A model generated the notes under the pieces. That model was not told the origin of the DNA. It made no database searches and saw only the letters and a program-made list of their open reading frames with translations. The translations under genes were made by a program, and so were the position numbers. Positions 25,655-34,720 of a stretch of DNA of 42,972 nucleotides are shown piece by piece (positions within the stretch are counted from its first letter, which is position 1; each line of letters begins with the position of its first letter). The stretch covers positions 1-42,972 of the forward strand of contig JAOAPB010000087.1 in the NCBI GenBank assembly GCA_025462645.1, given 5' to 3'. Origin of the DNA: Edaphobacter sp. (lineage in GTDB: Bacteria > Acidobacteriota > Terriglobia > Terriglobales > Acidobacteriaceae).

Positions 25655-25984
25655 CTAAAACTTGTGGAACATGAAGAAGGCTCCTCCGATGAGGCAGCAG
25701 AAGGCTACGGCGTGGTTCCAGTGGAGCTTGTCACCGAAGTAGAAGACGGAGAAGACGCCGAAGACGCTGAGGGTGATGATCTCCTGGATGACCTTGAGCT
25801 GGTCGGGGGAGAAGGTCCGGGCACCGATGCGGTTCGCGGGGACCTGGAGGCAGTACTCGAAGAGGGCGATGCCCCAGCTGACGAGGATGACCTTCCATAG
25901 AGGGACTTCTTTGAACTTGAGGTGTCCGTACCAGGCGAAGGTCATAAAGATGTTTGACCCGATTAGAAGAAGAATCGTACTCAT
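25655..25984 (-). CDS. DMT family small membrane protein (DUF486)
   Basis: 109 aa with four hydrophobic segments (ILLLIGSNIFMTFAWYG, VILVSWGIALFEYCLQVPAN, ITLSVFGVFSVFYFG, AVAFCCLIGGAFFMF). The segments ...NIFMTFAWYGHLKF and VPANRIG look right for the DUF486 group of the drug/metabolite transporter superfamily as I recall it. Function is unknown. GGAGG is 7 bases before the ATG. It is divergent from the yggS gene. Confidence 0.88.
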   Translation of the reverse strand: MSTILLLIGSNIFMTFAWYGHLKFKEVPLWKVILVSWGIALFEYCLQVPANRIGARTFSPDQLKVIQEIITLSVFGVFSVFYFGDKLHWNHAVAFCCLIGGAFFMFHKF

Positions 25985-26029
25985 GCAGCAGCCTCCGTTG
26001 GCTTGTGTCTTTCAGTAAGATGCTGGTAT

Positions 26030-26728
26030 ATGCCTATCGCTGAAAATCTTGCTCGGTTGCAGGAACAGATTGCCGAAGTGTGTCGCCGCGCGAATCGCCC
26101 GGAGAGCGAGGTTGCGTTGATGGCGGTGAGTAAGGTTCATCCGGCTGATGTAATTCTAGAAGCTTATGCCGCAGGGCAGCGGCTGTTCGGCGAGAACCGG
26201 GTACAGGAGTTTCAAGAGAAGTCGCAGCGGGTTGCGGGGCTTGCCGGAGCGGAGTTCCATTTGATCGGGCCGCTACAGTCGAATAAGACGAATAAGGCGG
26301 CGGAGTTGTTCGGTGGGATTGATGCTGTGGACTCTTTGAAGATCGCGCAGCGGTTGAATAGTGCGGCTGGGGCTCTGGGCAAGAAGATGCCAATACTGAT
26401 CGAGGTTAAGCTGAGCCATGAGGAGTCGAAGCATGGAGTGGACCCGGCAGAGTTGCAGGGACTGCTGGGCGCGATGGAAGAGCTTGAGTCGGTAGAGGCA
26501 GTGGGATTGATGACGGTGCCCCCGTGGTCTGAAGATGCGGAGACGGCACGGCCTTATTTTCGGGAGTTGCGGCGGCTGCGTGATGAGGCTGCGGTACGGC
26601 ATCCGAAGGTGATACAGCTTTCGATGGGGATGTCGAATGACTTTGCGGTGGCGATTGAAGAGGGCAGCACTTGTGTGCGTGTGGGAACGGGTATCTTCGG
26701 CAAGCGAGTGTACCCGGCGGCGACGTGA
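26030..26728 (+). CDS. yggS: YggS family pyridoxal-phosphate homeostasis protein
   Basis: 233 aa from the ATG at 26030; the frame is open nine codons further up without a better start. MAVSKVHPADVI carries the pyridoxal-phosphate lysine (Lys35). EFHLIGPLQSNKTNKAAELF, GLMTVPPW and LSMGMSNDFAVAIEEGSTCVRVGTGIFG complete the family pattern of the alanine-racemase-like TIM barrel. The YggS/PLPBP family buffers pyridoxal phosphate and affects amino-acid and B6 balance. Its stop overlaps the start of the next gene (TGATG), so the two are translationally coupled, as in many bacteria. Confidence 0.95.
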   Translation: MPIAENLARLQEQIAEVCRRANRPESEVALMAVSKVHPADVILEAYAAGQRLFGENRVQEFQEKSQRVAGLAGAEFHLIGPLQSNKTNKAAELFGGIDAVDSLKIAQRLNSAAGALGKKMPILIEVKLSHEESKHGVDPAELQGLLGAMEELESVEAVGLMTVPPWSEDAETARPYFRELRRLRDEAAVRHPKVIQLSMGMSNDFAVAIEEGSTCVRVGTGIFGKRVYPAAT

Positions 26729-27039
26729 TGGATGAGGCGACGGAGTTCGTGCGGGACGTTGCGGATGGATGCACCTTGTCCGTGAAGGTGCACCCGGGGG
26801 CGCGGAAGAACGGAGTGGGTGGGGTTCATGCGGGGGCGGTGAAGATCTCGTTGACTACGCCCCCGGTGGATGGACGGGCGAATGAGGCTTTGATTGCGTT
26901 TGTGGCGGAGTTGCTGAGGATTCCGCGGGGGCGGGTCAGTCTTGTGAGTGGAGTGACGAGCCGGACGAAGGTGTTGCGTATCGCTGGAAAGAGCGCAGCC
27001 GAGGTGCGGGCCGCGCTCTCTTCGATTGAGATCTGTTGA
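26728..27039 (+). CDS. yggU: DUF167 (YggU) family protein
   Basis: 103 aa from the ATG that shares its A with the yggS stop. LSVKVHPGARKNGVGGVH, LTTPPVDGRANEALIAFVAELL and VSLVSGVTSRTKVLRI are the hallmarks of the small DUF167/YggU family; 'P.dg.AN..l..fla..l' is its strongest motif. Function is not established. Coupling to yggS is a common arrangement. It converges with the GH28 gene, 6 bp away, with no room for a separate terminator. Confidence 0.93.
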   Translation: MDEATEFVRDVADGCTLSVKVHPGARKNGVGGVHAGAVKISLTTPPVDGRANEALIAFVAELLRIPRGRVSLVSGVTSRTKVLRIAGKSAAEVRAALSSIEIC

Positions 27040-27045
27040 TTCGGG

Positions 27046-28326
27046 CTACTTGATTGTTACCTTGGCATTGGGGGCTACGGTGATTCCCTTCCCCTCTGCC
27101 ACGGTTACATTTACATTTGTTCCGGTTACGGTTGCATATGCAATGCTCATCCCTCTCTTTGCCTGAATACTGATGTTCTTCAGGATGACGTTCTCGACGG
27201 GAGACTCGGGCAGGCCTATGACGACTCCAGCCCAGGCGCTATTGGTCGATTTGAGGTTCTCGATGGTGATGTCGTGGAAGAACGGGGTTAGACGCTGGAT
27301 GGGTTCGGCGGCTACCTCTCCCTCGGGCAGAGCCTTGGGGTAGTACTCGCTGATGAGAATCGAGGTTTTGACGTCTTCCATGGTGATGTCCTTAAAAGAG
27401 ATGTCGAAGACCTGATTGCCCCGGTCGCGATTGGATTTGATGCGGACGCCCTGGTCGGTTCCCTTGAAGTGAATGCGCTCGGCGTGGATGTGCTGCGCGC
27501 CGCCGGCGATCTCGCTGCCGATGGAGAGGCCGTGGCCGTGGAGGAACTCGCAGTCGGTGATGGTGATGTTCGAGCTGGGGGAGTCGGGGCCGGGGGAGTT
27601 GACCATACCAGACTTGATGGCGATGTTGTCGTCGCCTACGTCGGCATAGACGTGGTCGATGACGACGTTGGTGGAGCTGAACGGATCGATGGCGTCTGTG
27701 TTGGGGGAGTGAGGGTCGGCGAGGATTCTAACGTTGCGGATGGTGACGTCGTCGGAATAGTAGGGGACGAGCTGCCAATAGGGAGAGTTCTGGATGGTGA
27801 CGCCCTCGACGAGGATGTGCTTGCTGTGGTCGAAGACCACGAGGCGGGGGCGGGTGTTCTCGCTGCCGAGGAGGCCCGCGTCCTTGGTGCCGCGGACGGC
27901 GTCCCACCAGCTCTTGCCTGCTCCGTCGATGGTGCCGCCGCCGGTGATGGTGATGTGCTCGGCATTGGTGGCGCTGACGAGGGACTGGTAGCCGGGGGCG
28001 TTGAACTCCCGCTTTCGGGGGTAATCGGCGTGGTCAGAGGAGCCGAGGAGAGTTGTGCCTTTGGCAAGGTTGAGGGTGATGTTGTTCTTGAGCACGATGG
28101 GTGCGGAGAGGAAGGTTCCGCCGGAGAGCTTCACGGTTCCCCCGCCAGCACTGGCGCAGTCGTCGATTGCCGCCTGGATGGCCTTGGTGTCCTTCGTAGC
28201 TCCGTCTGCTCTCGCGCCATATGTGCGGACGTCGCAGACCTTCTCTGCGGCTAATGCCGGCAGCGTGAATGTAACCGCCAGGCTCAAGGTTGCTACCGTC
28301 GCCGATCGAATACTGAATCCGTTCAT
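27046..28326 (-). CDS. glycoside hydrolase family 28 (polygalacturonase-like), exported
   Basis: 426 aa from the ATG at 28326 with TGGAG seven bases upstream; the frame extends 57 codons upstream but the signal peptide (MNGFSIRSATVATLSLAVTF...ALAAEKV) starts here. After the N-terminal VRTYGARADGATKDTKAIQAAID, the parallel beta-helix carries the GH28 catalytic set: NTD (209-211), GDDNIAIKSG (Asp232-Asp233), GHG (264-266) and RIK (295-297). It should cut alpha-1,4-galacturonan or rhamnogalacturonan backbones in the periplasm or outside the cell, a plant-pectin function. It is divergent from the M2 peptidase. Confidence 0.92.
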   Translation of the reverse strand: MNGFSIRSATVATLSLAVTFTLPALAAEKVCDVRTYGARADGATKDTKAIQAAIDDCASAGGGTVKLSGGTFLSAPIVLKNNITLNLAKGTTLLGSSDHADYPRKREFNAPGYQSLVSATNAEHITITGGGTIDGAGKSWWDAVRGTKDAGLLGSENTRPRLVVFDHSKHILVEGVTIQNSPYWQLVPYYSDDVTIRNVRILADPHSPNTDAIDPFSSTNVVIDHVYADVGDDNIAIKSGMVNSPGPDSPSSNITITDCEFLHGHGLSIGSEIAGGAQHIHAERIHFKGTDQGVRIKSNRDRGNQVFDISFKDITMEDVKTSILISEYYPKALPEGEVAAEPIQRLTPFFHDITIENLKSTNSAWAGVVIGLPESPVENVILKNISIQAKRGMSIAYATVTGTNVNVTVAEGKGITVAPNAKVTIK

Positions 28327-28433
28327 GGTGACTCCAGGTGCGCTTCTGCGCTCAGGTGGAATCTTACCTGTAATTGGTCGTACCACGCTCGGATATGCGC
28401 GATGGAGGGTTATGGCCCGTGTACACTCCTGCC

Positions 28434-30308
28434 ATGCGCCTACCGTCCTTTTTGCTTGCCGCCGCTCTCCTTCCCGCGATTGCTTTTGGACAAACACATA
28501 CCTCCGCCGCTCCTACTGTTGCCGAAGCACAGGCGTTTATGGATAAAGCTGAAGCTGATCTGCTTGTCTTATCAAATGAGGCTTCGCAGGCCGCGTGGGT
28601 GCAGGCCACCTATATCACTGATGACACAGAGGCTCTTTCGGCAAAGGCGAATGAGCGGCTGCTTAGTAAGACGAATGAGATTGTGATTGGCGCGCGACGG
28701 TTCAACGGGATGAAGCTGCCAGCTGACCTTGCGCGAAAGTTCATGCTGCTGCGGCTCAATGGAACTCCTACCGACCCGAAGCTGGTGGCGGAGCTGACAC
28801 AGGTGGCTACCTCGCTGGATGGGATGTATGGGAAGGGGAAGTATTGCCGCGCGAGCGCGGGAGCGGCGAACGCTTCATCCAATGGCACGGATCATTGCCT
28901 CGGGATTGAAGAGATCGATGTGCTGATGGCGAAGTCTCGCGATCCGAAGGAGCTGTTGGAGCTTTGGCAGGGCTGGCACAAGATCTCGCCGCCGATGCGG
29001 GACAAGTATGTGCGTCTGGTGGAGCTATCGAATCAAGGGGCAAAGGAGTTCGGGTTTAAAGACACTGGGGATCTCTGGCGGTCGGGGTATGACATGAAGC
29101 CGGAGGAGTTCTCGGCAGAGCTGGAGAAGACGTGGAAGCAGCTGGAGCCGCTGTATCAGGAGCTTCATGCTTATGTGCGGTTCAAACTGATCCAGAAATA
29201 TGGGGCAGTTGCGGAGAGGCCGGATGGGATGATTCCGGCGCACCTGCTGGGGAATACATGGGCGCAGGAGTGGGGGAATATCTATGACATCGTTGCGCCA
29301 GCGCAAACGGCGGGCGGCTTCAAGATGTATGACCTTGAGGGTGCGCTGAATAAGCAGATCGGCGAGGTTCCTCCGCTTGAGGCGGGAAAGAAGATGGCTC
29401 GGTATGGCGAGGGATTCTTTACTTCACTGGGATTTGCCCCGCTGCCGGCGACGTTCTGGGAGCGGTCGCAGTTCATCAAGCCTCGGGATAGGGATGTGAT
29501 CTGTCATGCGAGCGCGTGGGATGTGGACAGCGATCAAGACCTGAGGATCAAGATGTGCATCAAGGTGAATGCGGATGACTTCACGACCGTGCACCATGAG
29601 GAGGGGCATAACTTCTATCAGCGGGCTTATCGAAAGCAGCCGTTTCTATTTCGCGGTGGGGCAAACGATGGTTTCCATGAGGCGATCGGGGACTCGATCG
29701 CGCTTTCGATTACGCCGGAGTATCTGAAGCAGTTGAAGCTGATCGATCAGGTTCCTCCGGCCGAGGCGGATATTCCGCTGCAGTTGCGGACGGCGCTGGA
29801 TAAGATTGCGTTTCTTCCGTTTGGATTGTTGATCGATAAATGGCGGTGGCAGGTCTTCTCTGGTGAGACGAAGCCCGCGGATTACAACAAGGCTTGGTGG
29901 GAGTTGCGGGAGAGGTATCAGGGAGTGGCTCCGCCGGTGGCTCGTTCAGAGGCGGATTTTGATCCAGGAGCGAAGTATCACATCCCGGGGAATGTTCCGT
30001 ATGCGCGGTACTTTCTGGCTAGGGTGTATCAGTTCCAGTTCTATAAGGCTATGTGCGATGCCTCTGGGTATAAAGGTCCGCTGAATCGTTGCAGCTTCTA
30101 TGAGAGTAAGGAGGCCGGGGCGAAGCTGAATGCGATGTTGGAGGCTGGGCAGTCCAAACCATGGCAGGAGACGCTGAAGGCGATGACGGGCGAGGACCAT
30201 CTGGATGCAGGACCGATGGTGGAGTACTTTCAGCCGCTGTATACGTGGTTGAAGCAGCAGAATGCGGCGAATAACGTGAAGACAGGATGGCAGCCTGAAT
30301 CGAAGTAG
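28434..30308 (+). CDS. M2 family (angiotensin-converting-enzyme-like) peptidyl-dipeptidase, exported
   Basis: 624 aa from the ATG at 28434, which begins a signal peptide (MRLPSFLLAAALLPAIAFG, then QTHTS). The zinc site is H388-E-E-G-H392 in TVHHEEGHNFYQRAYRKQP, with the third ligand Glu416 in DGFHEAIGDSIALS, 24 residues on, as in ACE. NTWAQEWGNIYD and the C-terminal PYARYFLARVYQFQFYKAMC are also M2-like. The enzyme would release dipeptides from peptide C-termini in the periplasm. Bacterial members exist but are uncommon. No obvious ribosome binding site precedes the ATG. Peptide scavenging is the likely role. Confidence 0.93.
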   Translation: MRLPSFLLAAALLPAIAFGQTHTSAAPTVAEAQAFMDKAEADLLVLSNEASQAAWVQATYITDDTEALSAKANERLLSKTNEIVIGARRFNGMKLPADLARKFMLLRLNGTPTDPKLVAELTQVATSLDGMYGKGKYCRASAGAANASSNGTDHCLGIEEIDVLMAKSRDPKELLELWQGWHKISPPMRDKYVRLVELSNQGAKEFGFKDTGDLWRSGYDMKPEEFSAELEKTWKQLEPLYQELHAYVRFKLIQKYGAVAERPDGMIPAHLLGNTWAQEWGNIYDIVAPAQTAGGFKMYDLEGALNKQIGEVPPLEAGKKMARYGEGFFTSLGFAPLPATFWERSQFIKPRDRDVICHASAWDVDSDQDLRIKMCIKVNADDFTTVHHEEGHNFYQRAYRKQPFLFRGGANDGFHEAIGDSIALSITPEYLKQLKLIDQVPPAEADIPLQLRTALDKIAFLPFGLLIDKWRWQVFSGETKPADYNKAWWELRERYQGVAPPVARSEADFDPGAKYHIPGNVPYARYFLARVYQFQFYKAMCDASGYKGPLNRCSFYESKEAGAKLNAMLEAGQSKPWQETLKAMTGEDHLDAGPMVEYFQPLYTWLKQQNAANNVKTGWQPESK

Positions 30309-30342
30309 TCGCTGGCCTTACCGTTGGGCCCAATGTAAAGTT

Positions 30343-30372
30343 GCTCGAACCATCTTCGCGGATGGAGCGAGC
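30343..30372 (+). promoter_or_regulatory. hairpin in the glpK leader
   Basis: GCTCG-AA-CCATC (30343-30354) pairs with GATGG-AG-CGAGC (30361-30372) around a TTCGCG loop: 10 paired bases with one internal mismatch. It sits 36 bp before the glpK start, with no T run after it, so a leader structure or operator fits better than a terminator. Confidence 0.35.
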
Positions 30373-30407
30373 GCTCTAACACGGCGAGCAGACTGAGGAG
30401 AGACGAC

Positions 30408-31916
30408 TTGGCAGGTAAACAATTCATTCTGGCTTTGGATCAAGGAACTACGAGCTCGCGGGCTATGGTGGTGGATGAAGCAGGTGGCGTCATCTCGATT
30501 GCGCAGCGGCCGTTTCGGCAGATCTTTCCGGAGCCGGGGTGGGTGGAGCATTCGCCTACGGAGATTTGGGCTTCACAGAGTGGGGTAGCGACCGAGGCTC
30601 TTGCAGCGGCTAATCTGACCGAGCGTGATATTGCGGCGATCGGGATTACGAATCAGCGAGAGACTGCCGTGGTGTGGGATCGGGAGACCGGGGAGCCGGT
30701 CTATAACGCTATTGTTTGGCAGGATCGGCGGACGGCTGAGTTCTGCGATGCGCTGCGGCATCGCGGGGAGGGCGCGGTGATCCAGGCGAAGACCGGGTTG
30801 CTGCCAGATGCCTATTTCTCTGGTAGCAAGGTGAACTGGATTCTCAATAACGTCAAGGGTGCGCGGGATCGGGCAGAGGCTGGGAGGCTAGCCTTCGGGA
30901 CTGTCGATAGCTGGTTGATCTGGAAGCTGACGCAAGGCGAGAGGCATGTGACGGATGTTACGAATGCCTCGCGGACGATGCTCTACAACATTCATACACT
31001 GGAGTGGGATGAGGAGTTGCTGCGACTGCTGGATGTACCGCGGTCGATGCTGCCGGAGGTGGTGGCTTCAAGTGGACGCTGCGGGACGACGTCGGGACTC
31101 TTCAATGGGATTGCCATCGCCGGGATTGCAGGAGACCAACAGGCGGCGCTGTTTGGGCAGATGTGTACCTCGCCTGGGATGGCGAAGTGTACGTTTGGGA
31201 CGGGAGCCTTCATGCTGCTGCATACGGGGACGCAACCGATGCTCTCGAAGAACCGGCTGCTGACGACGATTGCGTGGAAGATTGGCGACACGGTCGAGTA
31301 TGCGCTGGAGGGCAGCATGCTGGTGGCGGGCGCTGTCGTGCAGTGGCTCAGGGATGAGTTGCAGATGATTCGAACTTCGGCGGAGATAGAGAGGCTGGCA
31401 GCTTCGGTGACGAGTTCGAATGGCGTGGTGCTGGTGCCGGCGTTTGCGGGACTGGGTGCTCCGCACTGGGATCAGTATGCGAGGGGCGCCCTGCTGGGAC
31501 TGACGCGGGGGACGACGCGAGCGCATATTGCGCGGGCAGCTCTGGAGGGAATTGCGCTGCAGGTGACGGATGTTCTGGGAGCAATGCAGGCGGATTCGGG
31601 GTTGCCGCTGGGGCAGCTTCGGGTGGATGGCGGCGCTTCGTCGAATGGACTGCTGATGCAGATACAGGCCGATGTGCTTGGCATCGATGTGGTGAGGCCC
31701 AAGAACGCCGAGTCTACGGTGATGGGGGCGGCTTATCTTGCCGGGATCGCTGTGGGGTACTGGCCAGATAAGGAGGCGATTGCGCGGCAGTGGCAGGTGG
31801 ATCGGGTGTTCAAGCCTATGATGGATGCGGCGACGCGGAGCAAGGTGCAAGCGACGTGGCACAAGGCTCTGGGACGCGCCGGGGGTTGGGCTGGAGAAGG
31901 GGAGATGCAGGGGTGA
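30408..31916 (+). CDS. glpK: glycerol kinase
   Basis: 502 aa, the usual length. The start is TTG with GAGGAG seven bases before it. [16 protein letters not shown] opens the ASKHA fold; [50 protein letters not shown] and [22 protein letters not shown] are diagnostic glycerol-kinase segments. It phosphorylates glycerol to glycerol-3-phosphate with ATP in the cytoplasm. Its stop overlaps the glpD start by four bases (GTGA), so translation is coupled. No GlpR-type regulator gene is present in the window. Confidence 0.97.
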   Translation: MAGKQFILALDQGTTSSRAMVVDEAGGVISIAQRPFRQIFPEPGWVEHSPTEIWASQSGVATEALAAANLTERDIAAIGITNQRETAVVWDRETGEPVYNAIVWQDRRTAEFCDALRHRGEGAVIQAKTGLLPDAYFSGSKVNWILNNVKGARDRAEAGRLAFGTVDSWLIWKLTQGERHVTDVTNASRTMLYNIHTLEWDEELLRLLDVPRSMLPEVVASSGRCGTTSGLFNGIAIAGIAGDQQAALFGQMCTSPGMAKCTFGTGAFMLLHTGTQPMLSKNRLLTTIAWKIGDTVEYALEGSMLVAGAVVQWLRDELQMIRTSAEIERLAASVTSSNGVVLVPAFAGLGAPHWDQYARGALLGLTRGTTRAHIARAALEGIALQVTDVLGAMQADSGLPLGQLRVDGGASSNGLLMQIQADVLGIDVVRPKNAESTVMGAAYLAGIAVGYWPDKEAIARQWQVDRVFKPMMDAATRSKVQATWHKALGRAGGWAGEGEMQG

Positions 31917-33481
31917 GTGGACGGGCGGAGATTCTGCAGCGGCTGGGGGAGCAGGCTGAGCCGTGGGATGTGTTGGTGATCGGTGGAGGCTCGAGTGGGC
32001 TGGGAGCCGCAGTGGAGGCTGCTGCCCGGGGCTATCGCACTGTGCTTGTGGAGAGATTCGACTTCGCCAAGGGAACCTCCAGCCGGAGCACGAAGCTGGT
32101 GCATGGTGGAGTTCGCTATCTGGAGCAGATGAATGTCACGCTGGTCCTGGATGCGCTGCGGGAGCGAGGACACATGCTGCGGAACGCTCCCCAGCTGGTG
32201 CATGATCTGTCGTTTGTGGTTCCAGCGTTCAGCTACTTCACGCTTCCCTACTATGGGTTTGGGTTGAAGGTGTATGAGATGCTCTCGGGTCGGCTTTCGT
32301 TTGGGGCTTCGAAGTTGCTCTCGCGGAAGCGGACAATGGAGATGCTTCCGGGAATCGCGAGCGAAGGATTGAAGGGTGGGGTGCTCTATCATGATGGGCA
32401 GTTCGATGATGCTCGTTACATCGTGGCTTTGTTGCGGACGTTTCAGGAGCTTGGCGGGACTGCGATTAATTACGTCGAAGCTACAGGACTACTGCAACAT
32501 GGTGGGAGGACGGTGGGGATTCAGGCTCGAGATTGCGAGGGGGATGAGCGATTCGAGCTGCAGGCCAAGGTGGTGGTGAATGCGGCTGGAGTGTTCTCGG
32601 AGGAGATTCTGGCGATGGACGGGGCGAAGCCGGGGTCGCTGCTGGCTATGAGCCAGGGGTCGCACTTTGTTCTGCCTCAGTCGTGGCTGCCGGGTGGTTC
32701 TGCGTTGATGGTTCCGAAGACCGCGGATGGACGGGTGCTGTTCGCTATTCCGTGGCATGGAGCTACGGTAGTGGGGACTACCGATGAAGGGGTGGACCAC
32801 GCTTCGGTGGAGCCTCACTCGATGAAGAGTGAGAGAAACTTTTTGTTTGAGCATATTGGGCGATACTTCGGGCGCAGACCGAAGGCTACGGAGATCCTGA
32901 GTATGTGGTCGGGGTTGCGACCGCTGGTGAAGCAGGGTGATGGAAAGACCTCGAAGCTGTCGCGCGATCATACGGTTCTGGTTTCAAAGTCAGGAGTTGT
33001 AACGGTGACCGGAGGTAAGTGGACGACGTACCGGCGCATGGGCCAGGACACCATCGACCATGCTGCGGAGGTAGCCGGTCTGCCGAAGGTCGCTTCGCGG
33101 ACACTGGAGTTGAAGCTGCACGGGTGGACGGATCGGTCTACAAGTATGGCTGAGTCGGAGCGGGTTTATGGCTCTGATCTGCCTTTCTTGCAGAAGCTGT
33201 CGAATGACGATCCTCAATTGAGCGCGTTGCTGCATCCTCGGCTTCCCTACCGGTTGCGTGAGGTGGTCTGGGCGGCGCGATATGAGATGGCGAGGACGGT
33301 TGAGGATGTGCTGGCTCGGCGGACGCGAGCGCTGTTCCTGGATGCGCGAGCGGCGATTGAGGCTGCACCTGCAGTGGCCGATGTGCTGGCCAGAGAGCTT
33401 GCGCGAAGCGATGCGTGGAAGCATCGGGATCTGCAGCGTTTCTATGCTGTCGCAAAGGGCTATGTCTACGAGGATGAGTGA
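31913..33481 (+). CDS. glpD: glycerol-3-phosphate dehydrogenase (FAD, quinone-linked)
   Basis: 522 aa starting at a GTG that overlaps the glpK stop. The FAD motif IGGGSSGLG is near residues 23-31, followed by the family marker [23 protein letters not shown]. The mid-region [19 protein letters not shown] and the C-terminal [18 protein letters not shown] complete the aerobic GlpD pattern. It is a peripheral inner-membrane enzyme that oxidises glycerol-3-phosphate to dihydroxyacetone phosphate and feeds electrons to quinone. The open frame extends 41 codons upstream into glpK but the GTG start fits the family length. The next gene overlaps its stop by four bases. Confidence 0.96.
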   Translation: MSGRAEILQRLGEQAEPWDVLVIGGGSSGLGAAVEAAARGYRTVLVERFDFAKGTSSRSTKLVHGGVRYLEQMNVTLVLDALRERGHMLRNAPQLVHDLSFVVPAFSYFTLPYYGFGLKVYEMLSGRLSFGASKLLSRKRTMEMLPGIASEGLKGGVLYHDGQFDDARYIVALLRTFQELGGTAINYVEATGLLQHGGRTVGIQARDCEGDERFELQAKVVVNAAGVFSEEILAMDGAKPGSLLAMSQGSHFVLPQSWLPGGSALMVPKTADGRVLFAIPWHGATVVGTTDEGVDHASVEPHSMKSERNFLFEHIGRYFGRRPKATEILSMWSGLRPLVKQGDGKTSKLSRDHTVLVSKSGVVTVTGGKWTTYRRMGQDTIDHAAEVAGLPKVASRTLELKLHGWTDRSTSMAESERVYGSDLPFLQKLSNDDPQLSALLHPRLPYRLREVVWAARYEMARTVEDVLARRTRALFLDARAAIEAAPAVADVLARELARSDAWKHRDLQRFYAVAKGYVYEDE

Positions 33482-34224
33482 GTTCTATGGTTGATCTGTC
33501 TCCTGTGGTTGGTGAGTTTGTGGGTACGTTTGTCTTGATCGTGCTGGGCAATGGTGTTGTTGCCGGGTCGCTTTTGAATCGGTCGAAGGCGCAAAATGCC
33601 GGATGGATCTCGATTACTGCGGGATGGGGATTGGCGGTGTTCGCCGGGGTTGCGGTGAGCGCGGCTCTAGGTGATCCGGATGGGCATCTGAATCCGGCGT
33701 TTACGCTGGCCTCGGTGATGATGACGGGAAATCCGATGCGGTTGATGACGTATATCCCAGCGCAGGTTTTAGGAGCGCTGTGCGGTGCGATTGCGGTATG
33801 GATGCAGTACAAACCGCACTGGGCGCTGACCGAGGATGCGGATGCGAAGTTTGCCTGCTTCGGGACTGCGCCTGCGGTGTACAAGCCAGTCTGGAACTTC
33901 TTCAGCGAGGTGCTCGGGACGTTTGTGCTAGTGCTGGTAGCTACGGCGCTGTTTTCGAAGCGGGTTGCTCCGGCTGGAGTTGCTGCGGGACTCGGGCCAG
34001 TGCTGGTGGGTGCGCTGGTCTGGGGGATTGGGTTGTCGCTGGGCGGGACGACGGGATATGCGATCAACCCTGCTCGCGACTTTGGGCCGCGTATGGCGCA
34101 TTCCCTGCTTCCAATCGCGGGCAAGGGAAGCTCTGGATGGAGGTATGCGTGGATTCCGATTCTGGGCCCGATGGTGGGAGCAGCGCTCGCGGCTGGAGCT
34201 ATTCGGGCTTTGAGCATGAGCTAA
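33478..34224 (+). CDS. glpF: aquaglyceroporin / glycerol uptake facilitator
   Basis: 248 aa, with a GTG start overlapping the glpD stop; an ATG three codons in (33487) is an equally good candidate. Both pore NPA boxes are present: HLNPAFT (Asn72-Pro-Ala) and INPARDFGPR (Asn197-Pro-Ala-Arg-Asp201). The Asp after the second NPA-Arg is typical of glycerol-conducting members rather than strict water channels. Six membrane segments plus two half-helices are expected in the inner membrane. The gene order kinase-dehydrogenase-facilitator with three overlapping starts shows one operon for glycerol use. Confidence 0.95.
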   Translation: MSSMVDLSPVVGEFVGTFVLIVLGNGVVAGSLLNRSKAQNAGWISITAGWGLAVFAGVAVSAALGDPDGHLNPAFTLASVMMTGNPMRLMTYIPAQVLGALCGAIAVWMQYKPHWALTEDADAKFACFGTAPAVYKPVWNFFSEVLGTFVLVLVATALFSKRVAPAGVAAGLGPVLVGALVWGIGLSLGGTTGYAINPARDFGPRMAHSLLPIAGKGSSGWRYAWIPILGPMVGAALAAGAIRALSMS

Positions 34225-34374
34225 AGGCTGTTGAAGCTCTTACTCGTTTGCAAAAAAATCCGAGGTTCCTCTTGATCGATGGAGCAATGGCTTGTTCATC
34301 CTGAGGTGTCCTCTGCCAGTGATCTTCAAAAAGAAGTAACCTAACCTCACAAGCCAATGAGGAGCACGAAGCAA

Positions 34375-34710
34375 ATGAGTTTTGTTAGAACACTGGACCC
34401 AGAGACCTTCACCCCCGAACCAGGTATGAAGCGGCAGGTACTCGCCCACACCGATCAACTCATGCTCGTGCGTCACTACTTCGACAAAGACTGGGTAGGT
34501 GCACGTCACAGCCACCCCCACCACCAGCTCGTCTACGTCGTCAGCGGCTCTATCCGTGTCGACGTAGACGGCAAGATCTTCGATGCGCATGCCGGCGACA
34601 GCTTCGTTGTCGACGGCAACGTCGAACATCAAGCCTCAGCGCTGGAAGCATCTGAGGTTCTGGACGTCTTCACCCCCGTACGAGAAGACTATCGCGATCT
34701 TGTGAAGTAA
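34375..34710 (+). CDS. cupin domain protein
   Basis: 111 aa from the ATG at 34375, with GAGGAG 10-11 bases upstream; an in-frame ATG six codons earlier overlaps that GAGGAG. The single cupin barrel shows motif 1 in ARHSHPHHQLVYVVSGSIRV (the metal-binding His pair) and motif 2 in AHAGDSFVVDGNVEHQASAL. Small cupins bind metals and may act as isomerases, oxygenases or ligand sensors; the role here is unknown. It converges with the GH3 gene, 10 bp away. It is the first gene after the strand-composition switch and uses C-ending codons, unlike the G-ending glp genes before it. Confidence 0.88.
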   Translation: MSFVRTLDPETFTPEPGMKRQVLAHTDQLMLVRHYFDKDWVGARHSHPHHQLVYVVSGSIRVDVDGKIFDAHAGDSFVVDGNVEHQASALEASEVLDVFTPVREDYRDLVK

Positions 34711-34720
34711 GTTCTCTACC

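Noticed and set aside
27469..28254. 261-residue + strand open frame rich in Val, Asp and Gly
   Set aside because: It is exactly antisense to the GH28 gene, whose catalytic motifs are complete; the composition is that of a reverse-complement shadow in GC-rich DNA.
34225..34374. dif-like XerCD site at the composition switch
   Set aside because: I looked for a 28-base dif-type sequence with TTATG arms in this gap and saw none; the site may be elsewhere or diverged.
34240..34632. 130-residue minus-strand frame opposite the cupin
   Set aside because: The + strand frame has the cupin His motifs and GAGGAG; the minus frame is its shadow.
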